Positions 24,246 through 32,727 of a stretch of 32,773 nucleotides of DNA are shown here, piece by piece (position 1 is the stretch's first letter; the number at the start of each line of letters is the position of its first letter). The position numbers and the translations under genes were made by a program. The stretch is from Streptococcus pseudopneumoniae (lineage in GTDB: Bacteria > Bacillota > Bacilli > Lactobacillales > Streptococcaceae), in contig NZ_JUPG01000189.1 in the NCBI RefSeq assembly GCF_001074825.1, positions 1 through 32,773 of the forward strand, written 5' to 3'. The notes under the pieces were generated by a model. The model had not been told where the DNA came from, searched no databases, and saw only the letters and a list, made by a program, of their open reading frames with translations.

Positions 24246-24902
24246 ATGGCAGTTAAAGATTTTATGACCCGCAAGGTAGTTTATATTAGTCCAGATACAA
24301 CAGTATCTCATGCAGCAGATTTGATGAGAGAGCAAGGATTACACCGCTTGCCTGTTATCGAAAATGATCAATTGGTTGGTTTGGTGACAGAGGGAACAAT
24401 TGCCCAAGCAAGTCCATCAAAAGCAACAAGTCTTTCTATCTATGAGATGAACTATCTTCTAAATAAGACAAAAGTAAAAGATGTTATGATTCGCGATGTT
24501 GTCACTGTTTCAGGCTATGCTAGTCTAGAGGATGCAACTTATTTGATGTTGAAAAACAAGATTGGTATTCTTCCAGTCGTAGATAACCATCAAGTATACG
24601 GAGTTATTACTGACCGTGACGTTTTCCAAGCCTTTCTTGAAATTTCTGGTTATGGTGAAGAAGGAATTCGTGTGCGCTTTGTTACAGAAGATGAAGTTGG
24701 TGTACTCGGAAAGATTGTTTCTTTGATTGTAGAAGAAAATTTGAATATCTCACATACAGTAAATATTCCGCGTAAGGATGGTAAGGTGATTATCGAAGTT
24801 CAAATTGATGGATCAATTGATTTACCAGCCTTGAAAGAAAAATTTGAATCAGAGAATATTCAAGTAGAAGAAATCACTCGTACTTCAGCAAAAGTCTTGT
24901 AA
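24246..24902 (+). CDS. CBS-pair and ACT domain protein, AcuB-like
   Basis: The 218-residue protein has two CBS motifs (about 1-55, starting AVKDFMTRKVVYISPDTTV, and about 77-130, VKDVMIRDVVTVSG) followed by an ACT-type domain (about 141-210, VRFVTEDEVGVLGKIVSLIVEE). CBS pairs bind adenosyl nucleotides and ACT domains bind amino acids, so it is a ligand sensor rather than an enzyme. AcuB of B. subtilis has this layout, but no acetoin genes adjoin here. Next to the liv operon, a role in sensing amino acid or energy state is possible but unproven. AAAGGAG precedes the ATG; a terminator follows. Confidence 0.88.
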   Translation: MAVKDFMTRKVVYISPDTTVSHAADLMREQGLHRLPVIENDQLVGLVTEGTIAQASPSKATSLSIYEMNYLLNKTKVKDVMIRDVVTVSGYASLEDATYLMLKNKIGILPVVDNHQVYGVITDRDVFQAFLEISGYGEEGIRVRFVTEDEVGVLGKIVSLIVEENLNISHTVNIPRKDGKVIIEVQIDGSIDLPALKEKFESENIQVEEITRTSAKVL

Positions 24903-24907
24903 GAAGG

Positions 24908-24928
24908 GAAGCCGAAAGGCTTCTTTTT
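24908..24928 (+). terminator. terminator after the CBS-ACT gene
   Basis: GAAGCC-GAAA-GGCTTC (24908-24923) is a 6-bp GC-rich stem closed by a GAAA loop, followed by five T. Confidence 0.88.
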
Positions 24929-24976
24929 ACGTGTAATAAGGAATTAGAGCAAAAGATGGAAAGAAATGATAAAATA

Positions 24977-24985
24977 TGCTATAAT
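24977..24985 (+). promoter_or_regulatory. prfB promoter, extended -10 TGCTATAAT
   Basis: TGC-TATAAT lies 25 bases before the prfB start. No convincing -35 is seen at 17-bp spacing. Confidence 0.75.
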
Positions 24986-25009
24986 GAAATGATGTAAAAA
25001 GGAGTATTT

Positions 25010-26105
25010 ATGGACATTTCAGTAATTCGTCAGAAAATTGACGCAAATCGTGAAAAATTAGCTTCTTTCAGGGGGTCTCTTTGACCTCGAAGGTTTAGAG
25101 GAAGAGATTGCCATCTTGGAAAACAAGATGACAGAACCTGATTTTTGGAACGATAATATCGCGGCCCAAAAAACGTCGCAAGAATTAAATGAATTAAAAA
25201 ACACCTATAACACCTTCCACAAAATGGAAGAGTTGCAGGATGAAGTCGAAATTTTATTAGACTTTTTAGCTGAAGATGAGTCGGTTCATGAAGAATTGGT
25301 AACGCAGTTATCCGAACTTGATAAGATGATGACCAGTTACGAGATGACCTTGCTCTTGTCAGAACCTTATGACCATAATAATGCGATTTTGGAAATCCAT
25401 CCAGGATCCGGTGGTACTGAGGCTCAGGACTGGGGTGATATGTTGCTTCGTATGTACACTCGCTATGGAAATGCTAAAGGCTTTAAAGTGGAAGTATTGG
25501 ATTACCAAGCAGGAGATGAAGCTGGTATCAAGTCAGTAACCTTATCTTTTGAAGGACCTAATGCCTATGGTCTTCTCAAGTCAGAAATGGGTGTACACCG
25601 TTTGGTACGAATTTCACCATTTGACTCTGCTAAACGTCGCCACACCTCTTTCACATCTGTAGAAGTGATGCCAGAATTGGATGATACTATTGAAGTAGAA
25701 ATCCGTGAAGATGATATCAAGATGGATACTTTCCGTTCAGGTGGTGCTGGTGGACAAAACGTCAACAAGGTTTCCACAGGTGTGCGTTTGACACACATTC
25801 CTACGGGAACTGTCGTTCAGTCAACAGTCGATCGTACCCAGTATGGAAATAGAGATCGTGCCATGAAGATGTTGCAGGCTAAGCTCTATCAAATGGAACA
25901 AGAAAAGAAAGCTGCGGAAGTTGATTCCCTCAAGGGTGAAAAAAAAGAAATCACATGGGGAAGCCAAATCCGTTCTTATGTCTTCACACCTTATACTATG
26001 GTAAAAGATCACAGAACTAGCTTTGAGGTTGCTCAGGTAGATAAGGTTATGGATGGGGACCTAGATGGTTTTATCGATGCCTATCTCAAGTGGAGAATTA
26101 GCTAA
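25010..26105 (+). CDS. prfB: peptide chain release factor 2 (programmed +1 frameshift)
   Basis: RF2 releases the peptide at UGA and UAA stop codons. Translation starts at ATG 25010 with AAAAAGGAG just upstream and reads 24 codons ([20 protein letters not shown] and four more) to an in-frame TGA at 25082-25084. A +1 shift at CTT continues with GAC at 25083 and gives 364 residues in all, the normal RF2 length. The second-frame part has the GGQ catalytic motif (247-249, in [12 protein letters not shown]) and SPF in the stop-codon recognition domain ([12 protein letters not shown]). The ORF seen from 25116 is therefore only a part of the gene. ftsE follows 17 bp downstream. Confidence 0.97.
25070..25085 (+). 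promoter_or_regulatory. prfB programmed +1 frameshift site
   Basis: AGG GGG TCT CTT TGA C: an internal Shine-Dalgarno-like AGGGGG lies three bases before CTT, followed by TGA and C. This is the known RF2 autoregulation signal. The codon between is TCT here, where Escherichia coli has TAT. Confidence 0.96.
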
Positions 26106-26122
26106 GATAGAAAGGAACTCAC

Positions 26123-26815
26123 ATGTCAATTATTGAAATGAGAGATGTCGTCAAAAAATACGACAATGGAACGACTGCTCTACGAGGTGTTTCGGTCAGC
26201 GTTGACCCAGGAGAATTTGCTTACATCGTAGGACCTTCAGGAGCAGGGAAGTCAACCTTTATTCGTTCTCTATATCGTGAAGTAAAAATTGATAAAGGAA
26301 GCCTAACAGTTGCAGGTTTTAATCTGGTAAAAATTAAGAAGAAAGATATTCCTCTACTTCGTCGTAGTGTTGGAGTAGTCTTCCAGGACTATAAACTCTT
26401 ACCTAAGAAAACTGTCTACGAAAATATTGCTTATGCTATGGAAGTAATCGGGGAAAATCGTCGTAATATCAAAAAACGTGTGATGGAAGTTTTGGACTTG
26501 GTTGGGTTGAAGCACAAGGTTCGTTCTTTCCCAAATGAGCTCTCAGGTGGAGAACAACAGCGAATTGCGATTGCGCGTGCTATTGTAAACAATCCCAAAG
26601 TATTGATAGCCGATGAACCAACAGGAAACTTGGATCCGGATAATTCATGGGAAATTATGAATCTTTTGGAACGGATTAACCTACAAGGGACAACTATTTT
26701 AATGGCGACTCATAATAGCCAGATTGTAAATACCTTGCGCCACCGTGTCATTGCCATTGAAAATGGACGTGTCGTTCGTGACGAATCAAAAGGAGAGTAT
26801 GGATACGATGATTAG
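26123..26815 (+). CDS. ftsE: cell division ATP-binding protein FtsE
   Basis: FtsE is the ATPase that drives FtsX to activate the peptidoglycan hydrolase PcsB at the division septum in streptococci. The 230 residues have Walker A GPSGAGKS (37-44), signature LSGGEQQR (140-147) and Walker B LIADEP (161-166) followed by TGNLD. FQDYKLLP near 87-94 is the Q-loop. It lies 17 bp after prfB, perhaps partly on its transcript, and overlaps ftsX by eight bases. Confidence 0.97.
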   Translation: MSIIEMRDVVKKYDNGTTALRGVSVSVDPGEFAYIVGPSGAGKSTFIRSLYREVKIDKGSLTVAGFNLVKIKKKDIPLLRRSVGVVFQDYKLLPKKTVYENIAYAMEVIGENRRNIKKRVMEVLDLVGLKHKVRSFPNELSGGEQQRIAIARAIVNNPKVLIADEPTGNLDPDNSWEIMNLLERINLQGTTILMATHNSQIVNTLRHRVIAIENGRVVRDESKGEYGYDD

Positions 26816-27734
26816 TAGATTTTTTCGCCATTTATTTGAATCACTAAAAAGTTTGAAACGAAATGGTTGGATGACAGTGGCTGCTGTCAGCTCAGTCATG
26901 ATTACTTTGACCTTGGTTGCCATATTTGCTTCTGTTATTTTCAATACAGCGAAACTAGCTACAGATATTGAAAATAATGTCCGAGTAATGGTATACATTC
27001 GTAAGGACGTAGCCGATAATAGTGAAACCATTGAAAAAGAAGGTCAAACTGTTACAAATAATGACTACCACAAGGTATATAATGCCTTGAAGGGCATGTC
27101 TACGGTTAAGAGTGTTACCTTTTCAAGTAAAGAAGAACAATATGAAAAATTAACTGAGACAATGGGGGACAACTGGAAAATCTTTGAAGGTGACGCTAAT
27201 CCTCTCTATGATGCCTATATCGTTGATACAAATACCCCGAGTGATGTTCAAAAAGTAGCTGAAGAAGCTAAGAAAATTGAAGGGGTGTCAGAAGTACAAG
27301 ATGGTGGTGCAAACACCCAACGTCTGTTCCAACTTGCTTCCTTCATTCGTGTTTGGGGATTAGTCATAGCAGGCCTCTTGATTTTCATTGCAGTTTTCTT
27401 AATTTCTAATACTATTCGTATTACAATTATTTCTCGCAGTCGCGAAATTCAAATTATGCGCTTGGTTGGTGCTAAGAACAGCTATATCCGTGGCCCTTTC
27501 TTACTTGAAGGTGCCTTCATTGGTTTGCTTGGAGCAACTGCGCCATCAGTGTTGGTCTTTATTGTTTATCGAATGGTTTATCAATCGGTCAATAAGTCAT
27601 TAGTAGGTCAAAATCTTTCGATGATTTCACCAGAATTATTCAGTCCACTGATGATTGCCCTTTTGTTTGTTATTGGAATTTTTATTGGTTCAATTGGATC
27701 AGGAATTTCAATGCGCCGATTCCTGAAAATCTAA
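26808..27734 (+). CDS. ftsX: cell division membrane protein FtsX
   Basis: FtsX transmits the ATPase cycle of FtsE across the membrane to PcsB. ATG 26808 (MISRFFRHLF) gives 308 residues. An ATG at 26799 is in frame, but only three bases from AGGAG (26791-26795). The layout is one transmembrane helix (about 22-46), a large extracellular loop (about 47-170), then three more helices near 177-200, 225-250 and 275-300 with ISRSREIQIMRLVGA between the second and third, typical of FtsX permeases. The start codon lies within the last codons of ftsE. Confidence 0.95.
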   Translation: MISRFFRHLFESLKSLKRNGWMTVAAVSSVMITLTLVAIFASVIFNTAKLATDIENNVRVMVYIRKDVADNSETIEKEGQTVTNNDYHKVYNALKGMSTVKSVTFSSKEEQYEKLTETMGDNWKIFEGDANPLYDAYIVDTNTPSDVQKVAEEAKKIEGVSEVQDGGANTQRLFQLASFIRVWGLVIAGLLIFIAVFLISNTIRITIISRSREIQIMRLVGAKNSYIRGPFLLEGAFIGLLGATAPSVLVFIVYRMVYQSVNKSLVGQNLSMISPELFSPLMIALLFVIGIFIGSIGSGISMRRFLKI

Positions 27735-27754
27735 AACAGAATATAAGTATATTT

Positions 27755-27780
27755 GAGGAGATTTTAATATCTCCTCTTTT
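27755..27780 (+). terminator. terminator after ftsX
   Basis: GAGGAGAT (27755-27762) pairs perfectly with ATCTCCTC (27769-27776) around a 6-base loop, followed by a short T-run. Confidence 0.88.
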
Positions 27781-27825
27781 ACTACAAAAATTTTAGAAAA
27801 AAGTGTACTTTTTTTTATAAAAGCC

Positions 27826-27853
27826 TTTACAAAAAAAATTAAAGTGGTATAAT
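27826..27853 (+). promoter_or_regulatory. promoter of the PTS gene
   Basis: -35 TTTACA (27826-27831) and the extended -10 TGGTATAAT ending at 27853 are spaced by 16 bp. Transcription should start near 27860. Confidence 0.85.
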
Positions 27854-27869
27854 TAATACATAGTTAAGT

Positions 27870-27894
27870 GCAAACGTTTTCGTAAAACGTTTGC
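27870..27894. promoter_or_regulatory. 25-bp palindrome, LacI/CcpA-type operator in the PTS leader
   Basis: GCAAACGTTTT (27870-27880) and AAAACGTTTGC (27884-27894) are exact inverted repeats with a 3-bp centre. Each arm holds AAACGTTT, the core of LacI-family and cre operators; TGCAAACGTTTTCG fits the cre consensus at 12 of 14 positions. It lies about 10-35 bases after the transcription start, so it may act as roadblock operator or as an RNA hairpin. Confidence 0.72.
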
Positions 27895-27919
27895 CTAAAT
27901 AAAAATAAAGGAGATTTGA

Positions 27920-30100
27920 ATGATGAAAGATACATTCAAAAATGTCTTGTCTTTCGAGTTTTGGCAAAAATTCGGTAAGGCTTTGATGGTGGTTATCGCC
28001 GTTATGCCGGCTGCTGGTTTGATGATTTCAATCGGTAAGTCGCTTGTGATGATTAACCCTAACTTTGCTCCACTCGTTATTACTGGTGGTGTACTAGAGC
28101 AAATCGGTTGGGGAGTTATCGGTAACCTTCACATTTTGTTTGCCCTAGCAATTGGAGGAAGCTGGGCTAAAGAACGTGCTGGTGGTGCTTTTGCCGCTGG
28201 TCTTGCCTTCATCTTGATTAACCGTATCACTGGTACAATCTTTGGTGTATCAGGAGACATGTTGAAAAATCCAGATGCTATGGTAACAACTCTCTTTGGT
28301 GGATCAATCAAAGTTGCTGACTACTTCGTTAGCGTTATGGAAGCACCTGCCTTAAACATGGGTGTATTCGTAGGGATTATCTCTGGTTTTGTAGGGGCAA
28401 CTGCTTACAACAAATACTACAACTTCCGTAAACTTCCTGATGCACTTTCATTCTTCAACGGGAAACGTTTCGTACCATTTGTAGTTATTCTTCGTTCAGC
28501 AATCGCTGCAATTCTACTTGCTGCCTTTTGGCCAGTAGTTCAAACTGGTATCAATAGCTTTGGTATCTGGATTGCAAACTCACAAGAAACTGCTCCAATC
28601 CTTGCACCATTCTTGTATGGTACTTTGGAACGTTTGCTCTTGCCATTTGGTCTTCACCACATGTTGACAATCCCAATGAACTATACAGCTCTTGGTGGTA
28701 CTTATGAGATTTTGACAGGTGCAGCTAAAGGCACTCAAGTATTTGGTCAAGACCCACTATGGCTTGCATGGGTAACAGACCTTGTTAACCTTAAAGGTAC
28801 AGATGCAAGTCACTACCAACAATTGTTAGATACTGTTCACCCAGCTCGTTTCAAAGTTGGACAAATGATCGGTTCATTCGGTATCTTGATGGGTGTGATC
28901 GTGGCTATCTATCGTAATGTCGATGCTGATAAGAAACATCAATATAAAGGTATGATGATTGCGACAGCTCTTGCAACATTCTTGACAGGGGTTACTGAAC
29001 CAATCGAATACATGTTCATGTTTGTAGCAACACCTATGTACCTTGTTTACTCACTTGTTCAAGGTGCTGCCTTCGCTATGGCTGACGTAGTAAACCTACG
29101 TATGCACTCATTCGGTTCAATCGAGTTCTTAACTCGTACACCTATTGCGATTAGTGCTGGTATCGGTATGGATATCGTTAACTTCGTTTGGGTAACTGTT
29201 CTCTTTGCCGTAATCATGTACTTTATCGCAAACTTCATGATTCAAAAATTCAACTACGCAACTCCAGGACGTAACGGTAACTACGAAACTGCTGAAGGTT
29301 CAGAAGAAGCTAGCAGCGAAGTGAAAGTTGCAGCAGGTTCTCAAGCTGTAAACATTATCAACCTTCTTGGTGGACGCGCAAACATCGTTGATGTTGATGC
29401 ATGTATGACTCGTCTTCGTGTTACTGTTAAGGATGCAGATAGAGTCGGTGATGCAGAACAATGGAAAGCAGAAGGAGCTATGGGTCTTGTCATGAAAGGA
29501 CAAGGTGTTCAAGCTATCTACGGACCAAAAGCTGACGTATTGAAATCTGATATCCAAGATATCCTTGATTCAGGTGAAATCATTCCTGAAACTCTTCCAA
29601 GTCAAATGACAGAAGCACAACAAAACACTGTTCACTTTAAAGGTCTTACTGAGGAAGTTTACTCAGTAGCAGACGGTCAAGTTCTTGCTTTGGAACAAGT
29701 AAAAGATCCAGTATTTGCTCAAAAAATGATGGGTGACGGATTTGCTGTAGAACCTGCAAATGGAAACATTGTATCTCCAGTTTCAGGGATTGTATCAAGC
29801 ATCTTCCCTACAAAACATGCTCTTGGTCTTGTGACTGAAGCAGGTCTTGAAGTATTGGTTCACATTGGTTTGGACACAGTAAGTCTTGAAGGAAAAACAT
29901 TTACAGTTCATGTAGCTGAAGGACAAAAAGTTGCAGCAGGTGATCTTCTTGTTACAGCTGACTTGGATGCTATCCGGGCAGCAGGTCGTGAAACATCAAC
30001 AGTGGTTGTCTTCACAAATGCTGAAGCTATTAAATCAGTTAAATTAGAACAAACAGGTTCTCTTGCAGCTAAAACAGCAGTTGCTAAAGTAGAATTGTAA
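27920..30100 (+). CDS. ptsG: PTS glucose-family transporter subunit EIICBA
   Basis: This single protein imports and phosphorylates a sugar of the glucose/N-acetylglucosamine group, using phosphate from HPr. Of 726 residues, about 1-430 form the membrane EIIC domain with some ten hydrophobic segments and GVTEPIEYMFMF near 354-365. EIIB follows with the phosphorylated Cys495 in DACMTRLRV. The C-terminal EIIA (about 590-726) has its phosphorylated His648 in VLVHIGLDTV. Codon use is strongly biased, like spxB. AAGGAG is 6 bases before ATG 27920; an adjacent ATG at 27923 is equally possible. Glucose is the likely substrate, but closely related sugars cannot be excluded. Confidence 0.9.
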   Translation: MMKDTFKNVLSFEFWQKFGKALMVVIAVMPAAGLMISIGKSLVMINPNFAPLVITGGVLEQIGWGVIGNLHILFALAIGGSWAKERAGGAFAAGLAFILINRITGTIFGVSGDMLKNPDAMVTTLFGGSIKVADYFVSVMEAPALNMGVFVGIISGFVGATAYNKYYNFRKLPDALSFFNGKRFVPFVVILRSAIAAILLAAFWPVVQTGINSFGIWIANSQETAPILAPFLYGTLERLLLPFGLHHMLTIPMNYTALGGTYEILTGAAKGTQVFGQDPLWLAWVTDLVNLKGTDASHYQQLLDTVHPARFKVGQMIGSFGILMGVIVAIYRNVDADKKHQYKGMMIATALATFLTGVTEPIEYMFMFVATPMYLVYSLVQGAAFAMADVVNLRMHSFGSIEFLTRTPIAISAGIGMDIVNFVWVTVLFAVIMYFIANFMIQKFNYATPGRNGNYETAEGSEEASSEVKVAAGSQAVNIINLLGGRANIVDVDACMTRLRVTVKDADRVGDAEQWKAEGAMGLVMKGQGVQAIYGPKADVLKSDIQDILDSGEIIPETLPSQMTEAQQNTVHFKGLTEEVYSVADGQVLALEQVKDPVFAQKMMGDGFAVEPANGNIVSPVSGIVSSIFPTKHALGLVTEAGLEVLVHIGLDTVSLEGKTFTVHVAEGQKVAAGDLLVTADLDAIRAAGRETSTVVVFTNAEAIKSVKLEQTGSLAAKTAVAKVEL

Positions 30101-30107
30101 TATACTT

Positions 30108-30138
30108 GAGGTTGGAAGCTGTTTTCCAACCTCTTGTT
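30108..30138 (+). terminator. terminator after the PTS gene
   Basis: GAGGTTGGAA (30108-30117) pairs perfectly with TTCCAACCTC (30124-30133) around a 6-base loop. The T-tract is interrupted (TTGTTTT), so read-through into the next gene, which has no evident promoter, is likely. Confidence 0.78.
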
Positions 30139-30151
30139 TTAGGAGAAAAGC

Positions 30152-30967
30152 ATGAAATTTTTAACACTCAATACTCATAGCTGGATGGAAAAAGAAGCTG
30201 AGGAAAAATTCCAACTCTTGCTTGAAGATATTCTTGATAAAGATTATGATTTGATTTGTTTCCAAGAAATCAATCAGGAAATCACTTCGCCAGAGGTGAA
30301 GGTTAATGACCTTTATCAAGCTTTGCCAGCAGCAGAGCCTATTCACAAAGACCACTATGTTAGACTCTTGGTTGAAAAGTTGTCAGAGCAAGGGAAGAAT
30401 TACTATTGGACTTGGGCCTATAACCATATTGGATATGAGCGCTACCATGAAGGTGTGGCTATCTTGTCTAAAACACCTATTGAAGCAAGAGAAATTTTGG
30501 TTTCAGATGTGGATTATCCAACAGATTATCATACTCGTCGAGTTGCCTTGGCTGAAACTGTAGTCGATGGTAAGGAGCTTGCAGTTGCAAGTGTCCACCT
30601 TTCTTGGTGGGATAAAGGTTTCCAAGAAGAATGGGCACGATTTGAGGCTGTATTGAAAGAATTGAACAAGCCACTTTTGCTAGCTGGAGATTTCAACAAC
30701 CCAGCTGGTCAGGAAGGCTACCAAGCTATTTTAGCTAGTCCATTAGGCTTACAAGATGCCTTTGAAGTCGCTAAAGAGAAAATCGGTAGCTATACCGTTC
30801 CACCAGAAATTGATGGCTGGAAAGGGAACACTGAACCCCTTCGAATCGATTATGTCTTTACTACCAAGGAGCTAGAGGTAGAAAATTTACATGTCGTATT
30901 TGATGGTAACAAGAGTCCACAAGTCAGTGACCACTATGGCTTGAATGCTATTTTAAACTGGAAATAA
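30152..30967 (+). CDS. endonuclease/exonuclease/phosphatase (DNase I-like fold) family protein
   Basis: The 271-residue protein has the full metal-dependent EEP active-site set: Asn7 (FLTLNTHSW), Glu39 (CFQEINQE), His148 (SVHLSWW), Asp179 and Asn181 (AGDFNNP), Asp232 (RIDYVF) and Asp259-His260 (SDHYGL). No signal peptide is present, so it acts in the cytoplasm. The family includes nucleases, sphingomyelinases and phosphatases; the substrate cannot be chosen from sequence. TAGGAGAAAAGC precedes the ATG. It follows the PTS gene behind a weak terminator, so it may respond to the same signal; a phosphatase on a sugar-related compound is one possibility. Confidence 0.85.
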   Translation: MKFLTLNTHSWMEKEAEEKFQLLLEDILDKDYDLICFQEINQEITSPEVKVNDLYQALPAAEPIHKDHYVRLLVEKLSEQGKNYYWTWAYNHIGYERYHEGVAILSKTPIEAREILVSDVDYPTDYHTRRVALAETVVDGKELAVASVHLSWWDKGFQEEWARFEAVLKELNKPLLLAGDFNNPAGQEGYQAILASPLGLQDAFEVAKEKIGSYTVPPEIDGWKGNTEPLRIDYVFTTKELEVENLHVVFDGNKSPQVSDHYGLNAILNWK

Positions 30968-30974
30968 AGATTTA

Positions 30975-31008
30975 AAAGAGGTTGGGATTATAAAATTCCA
31001 GCCTTTTT
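30975..31008 (+). terminator. terminator after the EEP-family gene
   Basis: A 13-bp stem with several wobble pairs (30975-30987 with 30996-31008) has T at 31004-31008. Confidence 0.72.
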
Positions 31009-31070
31009 CTGACTAGAGAAGCTACTGGAAATAGTCTAAATAAGTGAGACTACTGAAATGGAATAAAATG

Positions 31071-31079
31071 TGGTATAAT
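31071..31079 (+). promoter_or_regulatory. helicase gene promoter, extended -10 TGGTATAAT
   Basis: TGG-TATAAT lies 28 bases before the helicase start codon. The -35 region has no good match. Confidence 0.75.
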
Positions 31080-31107
31080 TGATAAGATAGATAGAATCGA
31101 GGATATT

Positions 31108-32451
31108 ATGTCATTTACGAAATTTCAATTTAAAAACTATATTAGAGAAGCCCTGAAGGAGTTAAAATTTACAACTCCAACAGAGGTGCAAGATAAGTTG
31201 ATTCCTATTGTTTTGGCAGGTCGTGACCTAGTCGGTGAATCAAAAACAGGTTCAGGTAAGACTCACACTTTCCTATTACCGATTTTCCAGCAATTAGATG
31301 AAGCTAGCGATAGTGTACAAGCAGTGATTACTGCACCGAGTCGTGAGTTAGCTACTCAAATTTATCAAGCAGCCCGTCAGATTGCTGACCACTCAGAAGT
31401 GGAAGTTCGTGTGGTTAATTATGTAGGTGGTACGGATAAGGCTCGCCAGATTGAGAAATTGGCAAGCAATCAGCCTCATATTGTTATTGGAACACCAGGC
31501 CGTATCTACGACTTGGTTAAGTCTGGTGACCTAGCTATTCACAAGGCTAAGACCTTTGTGGTCGATGAGGCAGACATGACCTTGGATATGGGATTCTTGG
31601 AAACTGTTGATAAGATTGCTGGCAGCCTTCCAAAAGATCTGCAATTCATGGTATTCTCAGCGACTATTCCACAAAAACTGCAACCATTCTTGAAAAAATA
31701 CTTATCAAATCCTGTTATGGAGAAAATTAAGACCAAAACGGTCATTTCTGACACCATTGATAATTGGTTGATTTCGACCAAAGGTCGCGACAAAAATGCT
31801 CAAATTTATCAGTTGACTCAGTTGATGCAGCCTTATTTGGCAATGATTTTTGTTAACACCAAAACGCGTGCTGATGAATTGCATTCATATCTGACTGCTC
31901 AAGGATTGAAGGTGGCAAAAATCCATGGGGATATTGCCCCTCGTGAGCGCAAGCGAATCATGAATCAGGTTAAAAATCTGGATTTTGAGTACATTGTTGC
32001 AACAGACTTGGCAGCGCGTGGGATTGACATTGAAGGTGTCAGCCATGTCATCAATGATGCCATTCCGCAAGACTTATCCTTCTTCGTTCACCGTGTTGGT
32101 CGTACTGGACGAAATGGCTTACCAGGTACAGCTATTACCCTTTATCAGCCAAGTGATGACTCGGATATCCGTGAGTTGGAGAAATTGGGAATCAAGTTTA
32201 CTCCTAAGATGGTCAAAGACGGAGAATTTCAAGATACCTATGACCGAGATCGTCGTGCTAATCGTGAGAAGAAGCAAGATAAGCTTGATATTGAAATGAT
32301 TGGTTTGGTCAAAAAGAAAAAGAAAAAAGTCAAACCGGGTTATAAGAAGAAAATTCAATGGGCGGTTGATGAAAAACGCCGTAAAACTAAGCGTGCTGAA
32401 AATCGTGCTCGCGGTCGTGCGGAGCGTAAAGCAAAACGCCAAACATTTTAA
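31108..32451 (+). CDS. DEAD-box ATP-dependent RNA helicase, CshB-like
   Basis: The enzyme unwinds short RNA duplexes and probably acts in ribosome assembly, RNA decay or cold adaptation. The 447 residues have Q motif PTEVQ (24-28), Walker A SKTGSGKT (45-52), PSRELA (77-82), DEAD at 153-156, SAT at 184-186, RGID near 304-307 and HRVGRTGR (328-335). The C-terminal tail (about 380-447) is very basic, with KKKKKK and many Arg, fitting RNA binding. The overall length and tail resemble CshB of B. subtilis more than CshA. GAGGAT precedes the ATG. It is monocistronic between its own promoter and terminator. Confidence 0.93.
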   Translation: MSFTKFQFKNYIREALKELKFTTPTEVQDKLIPIVLAGRDLVGESKTGSGKTHTFLLPIFQQLDEASDSVQAVITAPSRELATQIYQAARQIADHSEVEVRVVNYVGGTDKARQIEKLASNQPHIVIGTPGRIYDLVKSGDLAIHKAKTFVVDEADMTLDMGFLETVDKIAGSLPKDLQFMVFSATIPQKLQPFLKKYLSNPVMEKIKTKTVISDTIDNWLISTKGRDKNAQIYQLTQLMQPYLAMIFVNTKTRADELHSYLTAQGLKVAKIHGDIAPRERKRIMNQVKNLDFEYIVATDLAARGIDIEGVSHVINDAIPQDLSFFVHRVGRTGRNGLPGTAITLYQPSDDSDIRELEKLGIKFTPKMVKDGEFQDTYDRDRRANREKKQDKLDIEMIGLVKKKKKKVKPGYKKKIQWAVDEKRRKTKRAENRARGRAERKAKRQTF

Positions 32452-32506
32452 AATAGGTTGAGAAAAATTCAATTTTAGTAAAAAACGGAAAAAATCTTTC
32501 CACAAT

Positions 32507-32554
32507 AAAACGTATAATATCAAGATTTTAGCACATCTGATATTATGCGTTTTT
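32507..32554 (+). terminator. long terminator hairpin after the helicase gene
   Basis: AAAACGTATAATATCAAGA pairs with TCTGATATTATGCGTTTT (about 17 bp, one wobble and one bulge) around a 10-12-base loop, followed by T. The stem is longer than in other terminators of the window and is nearly symmetrical on the minus strand. Confidence 0.85.
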
Positions 32555-32598
32555 CTGCTTTTAAAGACTTTTTCCTCAGTCACATGCGTCGAAGGTTA

Positions 32599-32706
32599 TA
32601 TAGTAGATTGGAACTAGAATAGTACGTTACAACTGCTAAAAATATTTCTAGAAATTAATTTGACTTTCCTAATCCATTTGTTCACCTCTTATTTCAATCT
32701 ACTATA
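32599..32706. mobile_element. RUP-like miniature inverted-repeat element
   Basis: TATAGTAGATTG (32599-32610) and CAATCTACTATA (32695-32706) are perfect 12-bp terminal inverted repeats bounding 108 bp, with TA at both outer ends. There is no coding potential. Size, ends and TA agree with the pneumococcal RUP element, which is thought to be moved by an IS630-type transposase; this is from memory, not a search. The rest of the 32452-32773 region without a gene holds only the terminator before it and the promoter after it. Confidence 0.75.
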
Positions 32707-32727
32707 GCAAAAAAACTCCAAACGCGA

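Noticed and set aside
25116..26105. prfB starting at TTG 25116
   Set aside because: This is the second-frame part of the frameshifted gene; the real start is ATG 25010.
32119..32583. Minus-strand 154-residue open reading frame
   Set aside because: It is antisense to the helicase gene and its terminator, with phenylalanine- and leucine-rich sequence typical of the complement of lysine-rich coding DNA.
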